Source of the DNA: Archegozetes longisetosus
Lineage: Eukaryota; Arthropoda; Arachnida; Sarcoptiformes; Trhypochthoniidae
Assembly: GCA_018873245.2 (NCBI GenBank)
Contig: JAEMBT020000008.1
Span: 434,001 to 498,000 of the forward strand
DNA: 64,000 nt
Reading direction: 5' to 3'
In this document: one piece after another, positions 35,726-48,835 of the stretch
How the letters are laid out: the number at the start of each line of letters is the position of its first letter
Numbering within the stretch: position 1 is the stretch's first letter
Program-made: the position numbers and the translations under genes
Notes under the pieces: generated by a model
What the model was told of the DNA's origin: nothing
Database searches by the model: none
Seen by the model: the letters and a program-made list of their open reading frames with translations, nothing else

Positions 35726-37080
35726 CAATCAAGATCTAACATTTGTGTTCATTTTGAAAAGACTCAAACGAAGTACAGGACATGAGTTTATTTGACCCAT
35801 AAATATTTACTGCTCTTTGTTAGTTTTTGCATAATAAACATTTAATTATCAATTTTGTTAAAGTAGTGAGTGCTTCGCTTGAGAAAGGCTCATTCTAGAA
35901 ACAAAACTATTTGTTGGATAAGTAATCAAATTGAAAGGCCAATACTAAAGGTGACAGTTTTGAATGCGTCAATACTGTTTGTGCAGTAATCTAATAGCCA
36001 ACGAATAGCACTGAGTCAAAATGGTTTGAGAGAGCATTTTAACACTCAACTATTCTTACTCTCGATTAACTTATGCAAAGCATAATTTGTAGTTCGAGTC
36101 TAGATTAAAAGATTTCCATTTTTATTGCTTTGTTTTAACAATGATGACAAATTACCAACAACATGTTCAACAGTTGTAATTATGTCATCAACAATGTTAA
36201 GAAAAGTTTCTTAAGTTTCTCATTTAAAAAAATGATACTTTTCACTTTAATTTATTCATGTCTAAAGTATTGTTACGATGGTACACAAACAACGATTTGA
36301 TACGATCTCAAGACTGTTTCACAGTCTGCTAATTAGCTAATCATATTTCGAGAACGAAAGATCCATCAAAGCTATCATTTAAAAAGCCATAAAAACAAAA
36401 CTAAAGCAAAAAGTTTCGATTTTTAACCAAAAACAGCTTACGATGATTCGAGGCAAAAAGCGATTGTAGTATGTATTTCATCAAAATATCATTTATCATA
36501 ATTTAGTTTGACATAAGCAAAACATATTATACTAAGAGCAAAAGTTTTTGACGTTACAAAACATGCAACAACCAAATTGAAAGACAAAAAATGGTTTGAC
36601 AACTGAAATGTTTCTCTTCTATAACATTGCAATTTCGACAAAAGGGATATCATAATAACAAATAATCAATATTAGTGTGACTACAATCACATATAACATT
36701 AGAGAATAATAAGTTTATTGCACAACTATATTTATATTACTACTAGTATGTAATAAAACAGATGGACATTTATAGTAATAGTAGTTATCAAAATAAAATC
36801 ATATCAAATATTCAATGTCTTCAGCTATGAAATTATCTCATTTAATATTGATTGAAAAATAGTTTGACTGAAGTAGCGATCACTCAAGTGCTTCATACTA
36901 GAACTGAAAAACTTTGCTCAAGGTGTAAAATATATTAAATTTGATACAGCTTTCAAAAATTAAGTCAATTTTATTTAAATTGTTGTCTTAATTACCTAAT
37001 AATCTTATGATTTTATTAAAATAAATGAATAAACAAACAGACGAATGATTGATTGGCAAATGAATTTTTATTGATAAATG

Positions 37081-37133
37081 TGTGCAAAACTCAAACATTA
37101 ATGAATAAAAATTAGAGTTTGAGGTTTTGCACA
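37081..37133. ncRNA. Candidate pre-miRNA-like hairpin
   Basis: The arms 37081-37102 and 37111-37133 form 21 base pairs with one bulged G (37123), one A-A mismatch (37097/37116) and an 8-base loop (GAATAAAA). The left arm begins TGTGCAAAACTCAAAC and the right arm ends GTTTTGCACA. Three or four further pairs are possible at the base (to about 37077/37139). Stem length, near-perfect pairing and a small loop fit a Dicer substrate. The mature sequence is not one I recognise. The left arm shares the seed TGTGCAAA with vertebrate miR-19, which I take as coincidence. By a rough hand estimate such a stem has a few percent chance of arising at random in 45 kb. The strand is unknown because both orientations fold. 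Confidence 0.35.
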
Positions 37134-40100
37134 AACACTAGGATTAGCAAAGCTTATTCCAGAACAACTATAAGAAGATAATGGATTTAATATTTTTTCT
37201 ATATAGATTGTATTGAGAGTGGAGTAAACGCAAACACTTTACATATTTTGATGCTTATTATGATTGGTAGCCTTAAGGCAACAGCTTAAAAGTAAAAGAA
37301 ACATAAGAGAAAATCCCTTAATTACCATTTATGCTTAAGAATCATATAATCATGAATTAGTCATGTGCCTCAGCTCATAAAACATTAGAAATGAAGATGG
37401 ATTCGATCAGAAATGATGCAATTCAAGTCAATCCTGAGAACGAGAGAGTGCATGTGAGAGTCCCAAAGCTTTTTAACTTTATTGAGGATTTTATTTTACT
37501 TTTTGCAGCAGTCACAATTAGTTGGCAAAATCATAATAATAATTATTGGTCTTCAAGTGGGTTTCGGTTATGATTGTTAATTTTGCATAAATGCACAGTC
37601 GAGGGGCGCTTCCGAAGAAGTGCAATTATCATAAAAAGTAGCAGAAATAAAAAAATCAGTAATAATCGTTTCTGGTGAGAACACGTACGTCTTCAGTCCG
37701 GCAACAATATTAATGACATACATCCTCACGCATAGCAAAATGTTTCAGTTAGTTATAGTCATATTAGTTTTCTATTCGGTATAGACCCAAATGAGAACTA
37801 GGAATCAAAATGCGAGCGGAATAAAAAATACACATAGACTTATGCATTAGACAAACAGATTCACTGATGGCCAGTGTATCAAAAGCGTTATAGAGCTGGC
37901 AAAAAGCGATTTAAGGTCATCACCCCTGCGAACAATGATCATCAATTTAGGTTGTGGTCAGTTTCGTAGACATAAATGCCTATTATGGCATTAGGCCTGG
38001 GCTTATATGCCATCGCTTTGATCAGAACTGATGCACAATCATCATCAACATCCACATCATCCCCACATCGAATGTGATCCAAAAAAGGAATTCATGGAGC
38101 AAAACATGATGTATACATGAAGTGCATCATAAAAGAGTAGAGAATTGCAACCGTTTTTTGTTAGCACAGAATAGAAATAATCTAATAGAATCCATGTCTA
38201 TGAAATTATACTGATTGAGGCATACACTGCTTTCAGTTCTGTATTGTATGATTGTATGTATGCATTAGTATTATTGGCATCTGATCAATGATCAAAGTGT
38301 AAGGAAAAATACTACATAAATACTGGATAACTATAACAGTCAGGTCAACATTTTTAGAGTCAAACTGATTTTCAATTATAATATAATATTTATGAAACAC
38401 ATAAGAATATTGGAACAAATGTCGAAATTAGCTGTTTGATCCCAACAATTTTTCTCCTGATCATAAGATTTCGTGCAACGGCAAAAACGATTTAATCTAT
38501 CGCGAAATTCAAGTTATTATAATAACAACAATAATAATAGTCTGCCTGATGAACGATTTTGATGTGTGCCACAATACGTCGATATATTACAATAGAGTGT
38601 AATAGAAAGCGCAAAATAATTCGTCAAATAAGTTGTGAAGTGAGTTATGGCAGAGTTGGTCAAATAACATTAGAGGTCCTTTAGCATCAAATTTGTGTGG
38701 TGTTATATTAAGACTGACTATAGTGTGCAACACTTACGGAGAGCGCCAAACTGTGAGGTCTTGTCATTCGATGGCTTCTGCCACCTCTGCCACCGAAATT
38801 TACTTATATTGATGTAAATAGAACTCGACTAACATTTGATCGCATTTTCTAAACTGGATTCAGTGGCAGTAGTGGTAGTATTGCAATCAACCCAATTGTG
38901 GGGATTTGTTGGTATATATAATATTGAAAGGTCTGACAAAAACTGGAGACTGACACACATGACACACATGTAGCTTTGCTCGCATTATCAAATTTAACGC
39001 CAGAGTGTTATAACTACTATATGGCACAAGATATACAAAAGAATCCATAGGGTGCCAACTGCTAACTCAACTGTTAGGACCAAATTCAGGATACATTATT
39101 TGAAGGGAACTGTGTGTGAGTTAGAATCAGAAAGAATAGAGAGAATGAGACTCAATCCGAGAGGAGCTCTATGTATAGCTAAGGGTAAAGGGCCGGTCAT
39201 CTATAGTTTAGTTAGAATAAACAACAATACAGGCTTTGCATTTGTCACCGCGTATGACATGTGTTCTCTTTCCGCGGTATTACATCGCAATAACTAACAA
39301 AATTTATCTAAAATTCACTTTTGGACACACTTTCACTTCGAAAGCCCCCTTAAACTATTTGCTACTGTTCGGCCCATATTTTACTATTCTTTCAGTTCCG
39401 TCTATTGTGATAGTGAGCCATCAAATCTATTATATTGGACATCTTTTATAAGAAAAGGTATTGTGAGGACAATATGAACAAACTTTAATACCTAAACACT
39501 TATTATTCTATAAAATATTAAACGCGTTTTTATATACCATTCACGAATCGATAATAAATTTCTAAATGACTACATTATGTTTCTTTTTTGCATGGCTCAC
39601 ATTCATATATTTCTTAAATTAATATGTATTCATTTAAATTGAGTGCAAATTAAAGCAGCCAATAAGTCAGTCCATTAAATGAAGGCATAGCACGTGAACG
39701 AGTCCAACTTTTTCAGACGTCACTTGAGCAAATCAGCCAATAAGTAAATAAATATTTACTCATTACTTAACTATATTTATCGTACAGTCAAGAAGTTGCA
39801 AATTTCACTACAACTTATGCCTAATAACTGGTTCAAATTTGAGCCAACACTTAAATCAAGATAGCATGTTACTAATCAAAATCGTAAACTATTAATCACA
39901 TTTATTTGAATTATAGGCGTCCAAAATTTAAGACTTCATCATTGATAAACGATTACATCATAACATTATGTGAGTATAGAGTTCCGAAAACTTAGCAAAA
40001 GGTCTATTTTATATACTTGCACGATAAAAAACGAATTTTTCCAAATAGAAGCTATATTTATCTGGAATAATCGTACTTGTTAAGATACGTTTCTTCCGAA

Positions 40101-42066
40101 TGATAACTCAATTTCTAGGGAAAAGCATTCATAATTTTCGATAAGAAGATTTAATTTGTCCAGAAATAATTCCTATAAAATTGAAGGTTTTACTTCGAAA
40201 GTATCATAATTCATCTAAAATGTTTGAGATATATCTTCAAAACTCACGTAACAGAAGTTAAAAAACTGTTAAATATAATTCTTGCAAAAATGACTATAAT
40301 TTTGTCAAAATTTATTGCTCAAGAATTCTACTAATATTAAAACTTTGAAACCATGGCTTCACTAAGTAATGGTTGAGCAGTAAAAGTGCAATCAGCGAAA
40401 AATAGATATGCAAAATATAGAAAATAAAAACAATGATTCATTAACTTATGAATAACCGAAAACTGTAATAAAACTTTTATTAAGTGCAATTATTGTAGTT
40501 CATAAATTATGAGAATAGGTTTTGTCAGCCACATAAATAGACTCTCGTTTTTTATAGACGGTTGGGCTTCAGACACAAGCCAATAAAATATCACAACATT
40601 TGGTCAGCCCGGAGGACATTACAAGTAATAGGAGCAAAGGGAAATGTGTCCACAGTTCATCGTTTGCAGTACATGGATTGTCGATAGAAAAAAACTGCTT
40701 CACAATAAATGCTTCTCGAGTCAACTAAAGTAACCGCAGTTCTATACTGCTAATCTGCGAATCAAACCTATCTAAGTTCTCATTCAATAGCTAATTAATA
40801 GTCCAACTTTGATACGAATTCCGATTTACAGTCAGAAATTCAAATGAGATCCTGCCAAAGCCCAAAATATTGTGAACGTTAAAGAAATTGATTAGTTTAC
40901 TGATTCAATTCTTTTTTGAGATCATTATTAAAACATAAGTTCTGACCGTGAATTAAATTTTTCAATGAATTTTGAAAGAGATGTTAAAAGCTGTAAATTA
41001 AGTCAATGCCCAAGTCAAGAATGAATAAAAACATAAGATAGTTGTAGAAGTTCTTCTATTTTGGAAAAAAATCAATTCTAAAGCAGTTTTTGCATTCAGA
41101 TATTTCATACATTAGTATCATATCTGGCAATTTGAGTGACATGTTTCGTGCCTCACGCTTCTGCAAAAACCTATGATTTTTATAGCTTAATGCGCGATAC
41201 CTGGTTTCAGGTATATTATAATTGCTTATAAAATACGTTCCCTTTATTTTTAGTTAGTATTCACTGAACATGGTATCAGAGAAAATAGCTTAATGCTCAT
41301 ATTGCGGATGCAGGTCTCGAGCTCTCGGAGGAAGCTATTTATCACTCTTCCCGACATAAACAATAGGAAACTTGAAATAGCAGTTTTAAGTGTCAGCTTT
41401 TTTACTCCTGACCGGTGAATACGATATATAACATAAGAAATTAGTTGAAGCGTGCAAACCATTCTATTGTTAAGTATTGGGTAACTATTCTTTCCTGAGA
41501 GCTAAGTGTTGGAGAGTAATTTGCTTTGGGATGCGCTTCCATTTCGAAAATAAGTTCTGAAGTCCGTGAGCTTAAGACAATTGTGAAATTCATTTTTTCA
41601 AACTCACAGCTGCAAAATTTCAAATTATAGACCGATCAAATGGAATTATAACACCTAAACCTTGTATTTATGCCACTCTTGTGCCAAGTTTTCAGTTTGT
41701 TTATAACTATCTTTATATGTTGATAGAACGTCACAAATGCAACACTTGGATCCTTAGCCGTTTTGCACACTTTTCGTTCCCAAACTAACCGATCAGTTAA
41801 TGAACAAAGAAGTGATGGATTTGTAAGAGAATGAAAGCACAACTAAAATTTAATACGAGTTAATAGAGGTTTTTAGAAAGAGAGAAAACGATTTGAAAAT
41901 AGCATTTCGAGTAAATTAGATGATTGTAACATTAGATCTTTACATTTTTAGACCTTAAAAGGGTGGGTCACGAGAAGTATGCAAAATATGTTGAGTGCAT
42001 TCGAAGCACATTATTATCATATGGCAATCCCAATAATTATTATGCCCTCATGAAATGCAGGTGTCC

Positions 42067-42093
42067 TAATGGTGAAGCACTGCCTTACCATTA
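42067..42093. repeat. Short compact hairpin
   Basis: TAATGGT (42067-42073) pairs with ACCATTA (42087-42093). The interior GAAGC/GCCTT also pairs, with one mismatch, leaving a 3-base loop. Confidence 0.3.
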
Positions 42094-42618
42094 AAAACTC
42101 TCTCTGAAACAACTACTGCCAGTACTGGTAGTACCACAAATATACTCAATGAGCAAATGAGCAAATTGCAGTTACATGAGACAATTTTTGTGATAATTTG
42201 TGTCATTATGGGCCCTGAGGACGGCTCCCACTACAGACTTGCCCATTGCATAGTCAACCGAAAGTGTATAGGAGGGTCTTTAGGAGGGCCTGAGAAGGGA
42301 AATGTTATATAATTGACAGGCTTATAGTCGTAAGTAATATAATGAGGTAATGCCTATTTGACGGTATTGTGAAGACTGTCATTAGCCTACAATTAGATCA
42401 CAGTCTCATCATAGATTTGATGAGGGAATATGTCAGAAGATGTGATAAATCGTATTTTCCGATAGGGAAACATGCAATTTGGCCATAACGGTGTCTTTTA
42501 TTAGTCTCAATACTCCGAACATATCCAACAGGTCACTAAACAACTATTTAGAGAAAGTCCTTCAGATCAACTCAATCTAATAGAGGATGAAAAGAATGAG
42601 AATAGACTTTTGACATCG

Positions 42619-42647
42619 CAGACTGCATGGGATTTGAATGCAGTTTG
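42619..42647. repeat. 10-bp hairpin, 9-base loop
   Basis: CAGACTGCAT (42619-42628) pairs with ATGCAGTTTG (42638-42647) with one G-U pair. An exact POU octamer ATGCAAAT follows at 42669-42676. Confidence 0.3.
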
Positions 42648-44846
42648 AATACAGTCGGAATGTCTCGAATGCAAATGCACTCTCAGGCCAGAATAAGCTA
42701 ATTTGTCACTTTTGATCGGTAACACGTGCGAAATCTCTGTTTGGCAACAGTTTCGAAGGCAAAACATGAATAAAACACTTATTTCTAATTAAATTGGCAG
42801 AAAACGTATAAATAGCTATCTATAGAGAAAGAGAAAGCTTAAAAATAACAATTGTCTTACTTTTGTCTCCAAACCGATGTCATACAAAAGTATTAAATGA
42901 ATAAAAGACAAGATATTAAGAAATGATTTTTTATTCGCGAACACATATTTCAAAAAATGACAATTAGGTATAGATACAATTTATGAATAGAATTAAAAGA
43001 ACACAATCATAAACTTAATGATAAGTATGAACTGGTTTCACAAGTTTCTCGCAAACAGAGACACCACAGTTAGAGTCAACTAATAGTCAGTGCAGACAAT
43101 ATGGCCGACGACTAGTTGAAAGCTCTTTTCTTCATTTTATACAACAAAATCTCTATGAAAATTGTCGTTCCACAAGATTTTGTCTTGAGATCAAACGAAA
43201 CGTTAGTGACGAGCGTTGCAGGTCGAATGGAAGCCGACTGGCAGAACACTAGCGTTTCTTGTATTTCGTTTAGTAATTATATGGAAAGTACCTCTTCATC
43301 TGCATTGCAATTTCGGTATTGCGAAGCGGGATAATTATCAAGTTAATATGGATCATCATTGGAAAAAGCGGGTCGACTTACCCAATGCTTGTTAAGTGGA
43401 TGAATTAAAGCAGCACAACCAACACTTGGCTTGCATTTCTAAGTGACAGAATATATAAAAGCCATGAGGCATGCCTTTACCCAAACTGCTAACATCCTTC
43501 ATTTACAATCTTTTCAGACTGAATATAAATTTGCCTCCTATTGCCTCTCACTGTTTAGAGTTGAAGCTGGCATAGAATAAATTTTATACTCTATATTAGT
43601 TGTACTGCTGGTATATATATATATAATGTATGCGACCCTTTCATATTTTTCAAGTCAATCCGTTCCATCAAAATATTCGTATAATTTAATAGAAATCTTT
43701 TTGTTACTGATAACACATACACCACTTTATCGATTATTGACAAATATTTGCCTCAACCTATACGAAAACGAACAGAATATCTATTGGATCACTAAATATG
43801 ACAATTATGACAGCATAAGACATAAGACTATTTCCAGTTATAATCTATGGGCGAGATATTTAGGCTTATATTTACATACTTTAGCTCTAATTTGAAGACT
43901 TATTCTGCAAATCTTAACTGAACAATAATAATATGTATTATTTGAAGAATTATTCTAATAACAAGGTGTGCGGCAATACGTTTGTGTTTCACCAAAGGCC
44001 AAGCCCTCTAACATAAAAACAAAATTGCAGTAATTTGACCACTATTTTGCCAAACAAGCATAAGATATGACTAACTCGAGAAGAAGAAGAACCAGAAACG
44101 AAGGCCTAATTTGTTTGAGGCACTGTTCGAAACAAATGTCAATTTCTGATATTTGTAATTAATGGTGAACTAATTGGTAGGGCCTCTAAGCTTATTATGT
44201 CTGCAGTTCGTCAAAACAACAAATTTTTATCAATAATAGAAAATAAGAATTTATTCAACTCTTTTCTACTCAATAAATTTGTATTAATAATATGTTTACT
44301 ATAAACATCATTAGATAATAAATGGGATCGTATTATGTAATAGATATAATTTAAAAGTTGAAAAGTGTTCTCACAAAGCATGCATCAGATCAGACACACA
44401 CACATTCCTCCCTTTAATAATAACAATTCACTATAAGGTCCGAACTTTCATTTGTTTCCATGATTGCAGGTCGGCCTCTAATACGAGTATCACTGAAAAT
44501 AATAATACTTTAGCATTTGAAGGCCTATCATTTTTTCGCCATGAGAACTATCATTCGAATTATAGCGATGATCACGATATTTGGCATTTAGTCAAACGCT
44601 ATACTCTATTCGTTCAGTTCACATAAAAAGATTCGTGAAAAGTAAAATATATTTAAATGATAAACTTCTCACTGTTTTACTTAATAATTGCTAAAGTGTC
44701 TGTTAAGAGATTTTGTTATACATTTTTTTTTAAAGAAAACACATCAATATAACTAAATTAGAATAAAGAATAGATTGCACGGAACTGTCCAAACAGCCCG
44801 AGGGCTAAGTTCAAAATGTTATGCTTTCATGTTTGTCGAGAAGTAT

Positions 44847-44848
<2 letters not shown>

Positions 44849-44908
<60 letters not shown>
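44849..44908. repeat. (GA)30 microsatellite, 60 bases
   Basis: The longest pure dinucleotide tract in the window. The SLSLSL peptide in the minus-strand frame over it is an artefact. Confidence 0.95.
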
Positions 44909-44911
<3 letters not shown>

Positions 44912-45383
44912 AAAATTGTCTCAATATTTTGATAGAGTATAGAAGTTAAGTGAATTTCAATGTCATAACATTGCGACAATTTGTTATTGTATTGATTAAA
45001 CGTAAACTTCACTCTTTTCGCTCATTGTTATTATTGAGGAAATAAAATAACAAAAATAAAGCAAAATATAATACTAGTATAGAGATAAGTAATGGATTAA
45101 TAGGAATGTGAATTTGAGTCGCTCAACGTTAATACTAGTGATTTCAAGGTGTGGCCATTCTTTTTACTTTTTTATGAATACTGATTACTGAACGACAAGA
45201 GGCTCCAGTTTTGCCATAGTTTGTGACACTCATTCATCATCAGAAAAATATTGTAAAAAACTATAACTATGTTTTATATCCTACTAAAAACTTTTACCGA
45301 TAGCAACGGTAGCGTTGGGTTTCAATTGGGAGGGGAATTATGTCACACGCTTGGAAAATATGATTGATGTGATGGTGAGTTAT

Positions 45384-45510
45384 GCCAGCAATGAGAAAGA
45401 GATAGATAGATAGTGAACGAGAAAAGAGACACACACAACGCGCGCACACACACACTGTACGAGAGAGAAGAGTGAGAGTGTACGAGACGAGGGACAGGCT
45501 GTTATCGATA
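45384..45510. promoter_or_regulatory. Promoter-like GAGA / CA / DRE patch
   Basis: A dense cluster contains GA-rich words, a short GATA run (about 45404-45413), CACACA and CGCGCACACACAC (about 45430-45455) and further GAGAG words. It ends with a perfect TATCGATA at 45503-45510. TATCGATA is the Drosophila DRE (DREF/BEAF site), common in proximal promoters, and GAGAG binds GAGA factor. It lies 80-200 bases before the candidate mini-exon. Function is inferred from motifs only. Confidence 0.3.
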
Positions 45511-45592
45511 TGTGAATCCAGAGCCAAATGTAACCGAAACCTCTTTAGCGTCCTGTCATTTAAATTATTCGCTCATTTATTTACCCCTCCAG

Positions 45593-45615
45593 TAGCGGCT
45601 ATGATTACGAAACTG
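45593..45615 (+). other. Candidate mini-exon with ATG and strong donor
   Basis: A pyrimidine-rich acceptor-like stretch ends in CTCCAG at 45592. It is followed by 23 bases containing ATGATTACGAAACTG (45601-45615), then GTGAGT, an excellent donor. It could instead be the end of a first exon starting near 45520 that encodes only M-I-T-K-L before a very long intron. No partner exon is seen in the window, so this stays a weak call. Confidence 0.2.
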
Positions 45616-47007
45616 GTGAGTCCAACAACTGAAAATTTTTGCAGCCATTCTCTCTTCTTTTATTTTAACGCTTTCGATTGTTCTTTGGCTCATATATTTT
45701 GATTGTAAAGCCATCAGTGGTCACATATTAAGGGCACACTTTGTTTAGAATGAGAGCCATACAAATAGTGAGGCACACATGTGAGTGATTGTTAGCGACG
45801 ATTTCACACTTGAAACCATAAACGAAAACCAAAAACATGATGCTGCAAACTCTAACCGTTAACGATCACATTAAAATAACATTATTAAAATTTTGCAGAG
45901 GAGAGCAGAAAAAAAGTTTTTCAGGCCTTAACATTATAATGACATGCACGCCAACAGAACAGCACAATTTTTGACATGTTTAGCGCTTCAAACTAGAATA
46001 TGTAACCAAAAATTCTGACTCTTGTTTTAGTGTTATGTTGTGCTGGAAAAGTACTTTTACAGGAGCAAAAAACACTGTTTCAAATGTCTGTCCAAACTGT
46101 TTAAATGTGATCCTAAATATCTACATTGTTTATTAATTTTCTACTAAATTTGTCAAATCATTACTGGTATGTAATAGAAAAATTTGAATTAAGTCGGAAG
46201 CAAATTATGGATAGAAATGGGGATCTGAATAATATTGGATCTGATTATACAGAGTACAGTTCAGTTATTCTCCCACATATCTTTCAATATTATTGACTGA
46301 CAAGATTCGAGCTATCGTTGAAAAGCTGAAAATTTTTACTGAATTCATTGCTAAAAAGTTTTGGAATTCTCGCAGGAACTAGAGATACGTCTGTGGATGA
46401 ATTAAGTGTGAAATGTTGAGTATAGATAGAGAAAGAAGTGAATTGTGTGCCTCAATCAATTCAGCTAAAGTGAACTCAACTCCACTGTGAATTTCATACA
46501 AAGTTGCAGAGATGCAGCTGTGCCGCAGAGCACTAACCATTTCTAATTTATCTACTATTCATAGTACAGGGCCTTAACATTACACACAAGTTATGCTCGA
46601 AAACTGAGAATAAGCCTTAATTCTAACAAAAGGTTGGAAAGCATACCATAGTATGTGTGTGTATATATATATAGGAAGCGAGAGCTTTAAATCCCAGCGG
46701 TGTTTTTCATGCAAATTGAGCTCTTGCAGAAAAGTTGGGAATTAAATTTTACAGTAAGGCATCAGACATACTGTTGGCTCATATACTATAACTTATGCAA
46801 CTTTGTGTAATGCTAGTAATGCTTTTGCTTTACTTTTTTTTCTTGCAATACACCCTTAATGTGGACATTCTATTTCCTGTCTCTCTTTCCCTCTCCTTTT
46901 CTATCTGTTTTCCTTTCACTAAGAAAGTTGAGAATATTTGCTAAAATAACATTTACAAACTTTTTATACTATTTCGTAACTCATAACGGAGAGAAAGGAG
47001 AACAACA

Positions 47008-47033
47008 AAATAAAGAAATGAAATAAAGAAATG
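47008..47033. repeat. 13-base perfect tandem duplication
   Basis: AAATAAAGAAATG occurs twice back to back. Confidence 0.8.
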
Positions 47034-48791
47034 CAATTGAATAAAGGATATAAAAAGTTTTGGCAAATATATTTTAAAGGAATAACTTGACATTGTTTAT
47101 TGTGACTTTTCAGTAGAGCTTTAATCGTCATTACTCTATACACAATGAGAGATATAGTGAGCGCACACTTAGGTCACAATCACTTCTAATACCATTATTA
47201 TTTTGATGTCCATTTTTAAACTGAAGAGACAGCAGAAAAATAAAATAAAAGCCAATCCCTAGTTATATAATGCGAATGAAACAATATTTCTCTGAAAAAT
47301 GCCTGATTTTGTGCATCGCATCGTTAAAAGTTAAATTGTCAAAATGTGGTTTAACAGCAGGAGCTCTATTCCAATACTTAAGCATTAAAGCTAGTTCGCG
47401 ACGAAGCTATGAACACCCATAAGGGAAGATTAGTTTTAGGTTTTGGTTTGGGTTGTCTAGTGGGGAATTTTATTGAGGGGGAATCACATATATATTTACT
47501 GTACTGTACAATACTGTGAACATTGTTGGCAGCATTGCTTATATGTAATATGACTGCGCGGTTTTGCAGAATGCGGGCACAACATGACACCTCCAATAAA
47601 ATGCATCCCTTCAGCATATAATAAGCCGCATTAAATCCAGTTATCCTTTTTTCTATGAATCAAAACTATCAGCAGAAGTACCTTAATATTAATGCCTTCG
47701 CCCCAAAAATTTATTATTAGACAACATTAAGGTTTACTATATTAGAGTTGAGAGAAAAGTAATGTCTGATTCTCCCTTTCTCTCTATTTTGCACAAACTT
47801 TTCATAAAATTGCATTTATTCAGCATCAGATCCGCATGCGTTATATTCCGTAGACTAATTTTTCTCGGATTACAACATTCATCATTGGAATAGCGGTATT
47901 CATGAATATTTGCTTAGTTAAGAGTCAATGTAATTATTTTTGGCTGTAGAGCGCATTGCATAAAAAAATAATAAAAACACGTATTTCATGATAAACACTA
48001 AGCAAAAACAATTACTTTGATATTACCTCTACAGAATTTAATATTAGTTTAACAATTTATAAATTTTGTGGCTCTTTATTTGCAATCGTCACTCGTTGAG
48101 TGACACAACGCACTCACACCAATCACACAACTCCTGCAGAGCTAACAAACGCGTGAAATTGTCCCGCAATATAACATTTTGTTATAGCATTTCATTGAAA
48201 AAACTATTGAAAAGTCAAATTGTAAACTAAACAGTAGATTGTTATGCGCGACAATTTTCAATCCTCTTTACTCTGATACATTCTTTTTGAAAGTTTCTTT
48301 ACTTTACATGTAATTTATAAATAATATAACTCTTGGCGACTATTCTCTCTCCTGAATATACTCTGGCTCTCTAGTAATAACTTTTAAACTATGTCTAAGT
48401 AATAAATAGAGAGAAGTAAAAAAGGTTCAGTAAAGTAAAAGAAGCAGAATAGGGAACGGATGGCTGTGTGGCTAAATTTCGGATCAACACCTCTAGCGTG
48501 TTGTGAGCGTGTGATTGTCTGTCTTAGTGAATGGCAAATGGCAGCCCCTATTCATCCCGAAATAAAAAGGGGAGCATTTTGTTTGACCCTAACTCAGCAC
48601 ATCGGGACCGGAGAGTACAATAAAGCTATTGTTGAGCGCTTTTTCAACACATGGTTAATATATTATTTGAAATTGAATAAGGGATTGCACATACATCACA
48701 CGATCACACCATCCAAATTAGTATTACTCATTCACAATTTGCCATTCATTTGAAAACAGGATCCAAAATAGTGACACTTCCCCCAACTCTG

Positions 48792-48794
<3 letters not shown>

Positions 48795-48831
<37 letters not shown>
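48795..48831. repeat. (TC)n microsatellite, 37 bases
   Basis: A pure pyrimidine dinucleotide run. Confidence 0.95.

Positions 48832-48835
<4 letters not shown>

Larger units (their letters stand above)
35008..44848. other. Gene desert, part 3
   Basis: No gene recognised. It holds the pre-miRNA-like hairpin at 37081-37133, a CACGTG box at 39691-39696 and an octamer ATGCAAAT at 42669-42676. Short hairpins lie at 35704-35725, 42067-42093 and 42619-42647. A TGATTGATTGG word near 37047 precedes the miRNA-like hairpin. Frames stay below 90 codons. Confidence 0.5.

Noticed and set aside
39052-39297. 81-codon plus-strand frame with basic middle
   Set aside because: The apparent start is not a convincing ATG context and no family is recognised; within chance.
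44827-45012. Minus-strand frame with (SL)n peptide
   Set aside because: Translation of the (GA)30 microsatellite.
48460-48753. 97-codon plus-strand frame starting MAVWLNFGSTPLACC
   Set aside because: It has a real ATG and mixed codons but no recognisable domain, and the length is within chance. Listed only in the region description.
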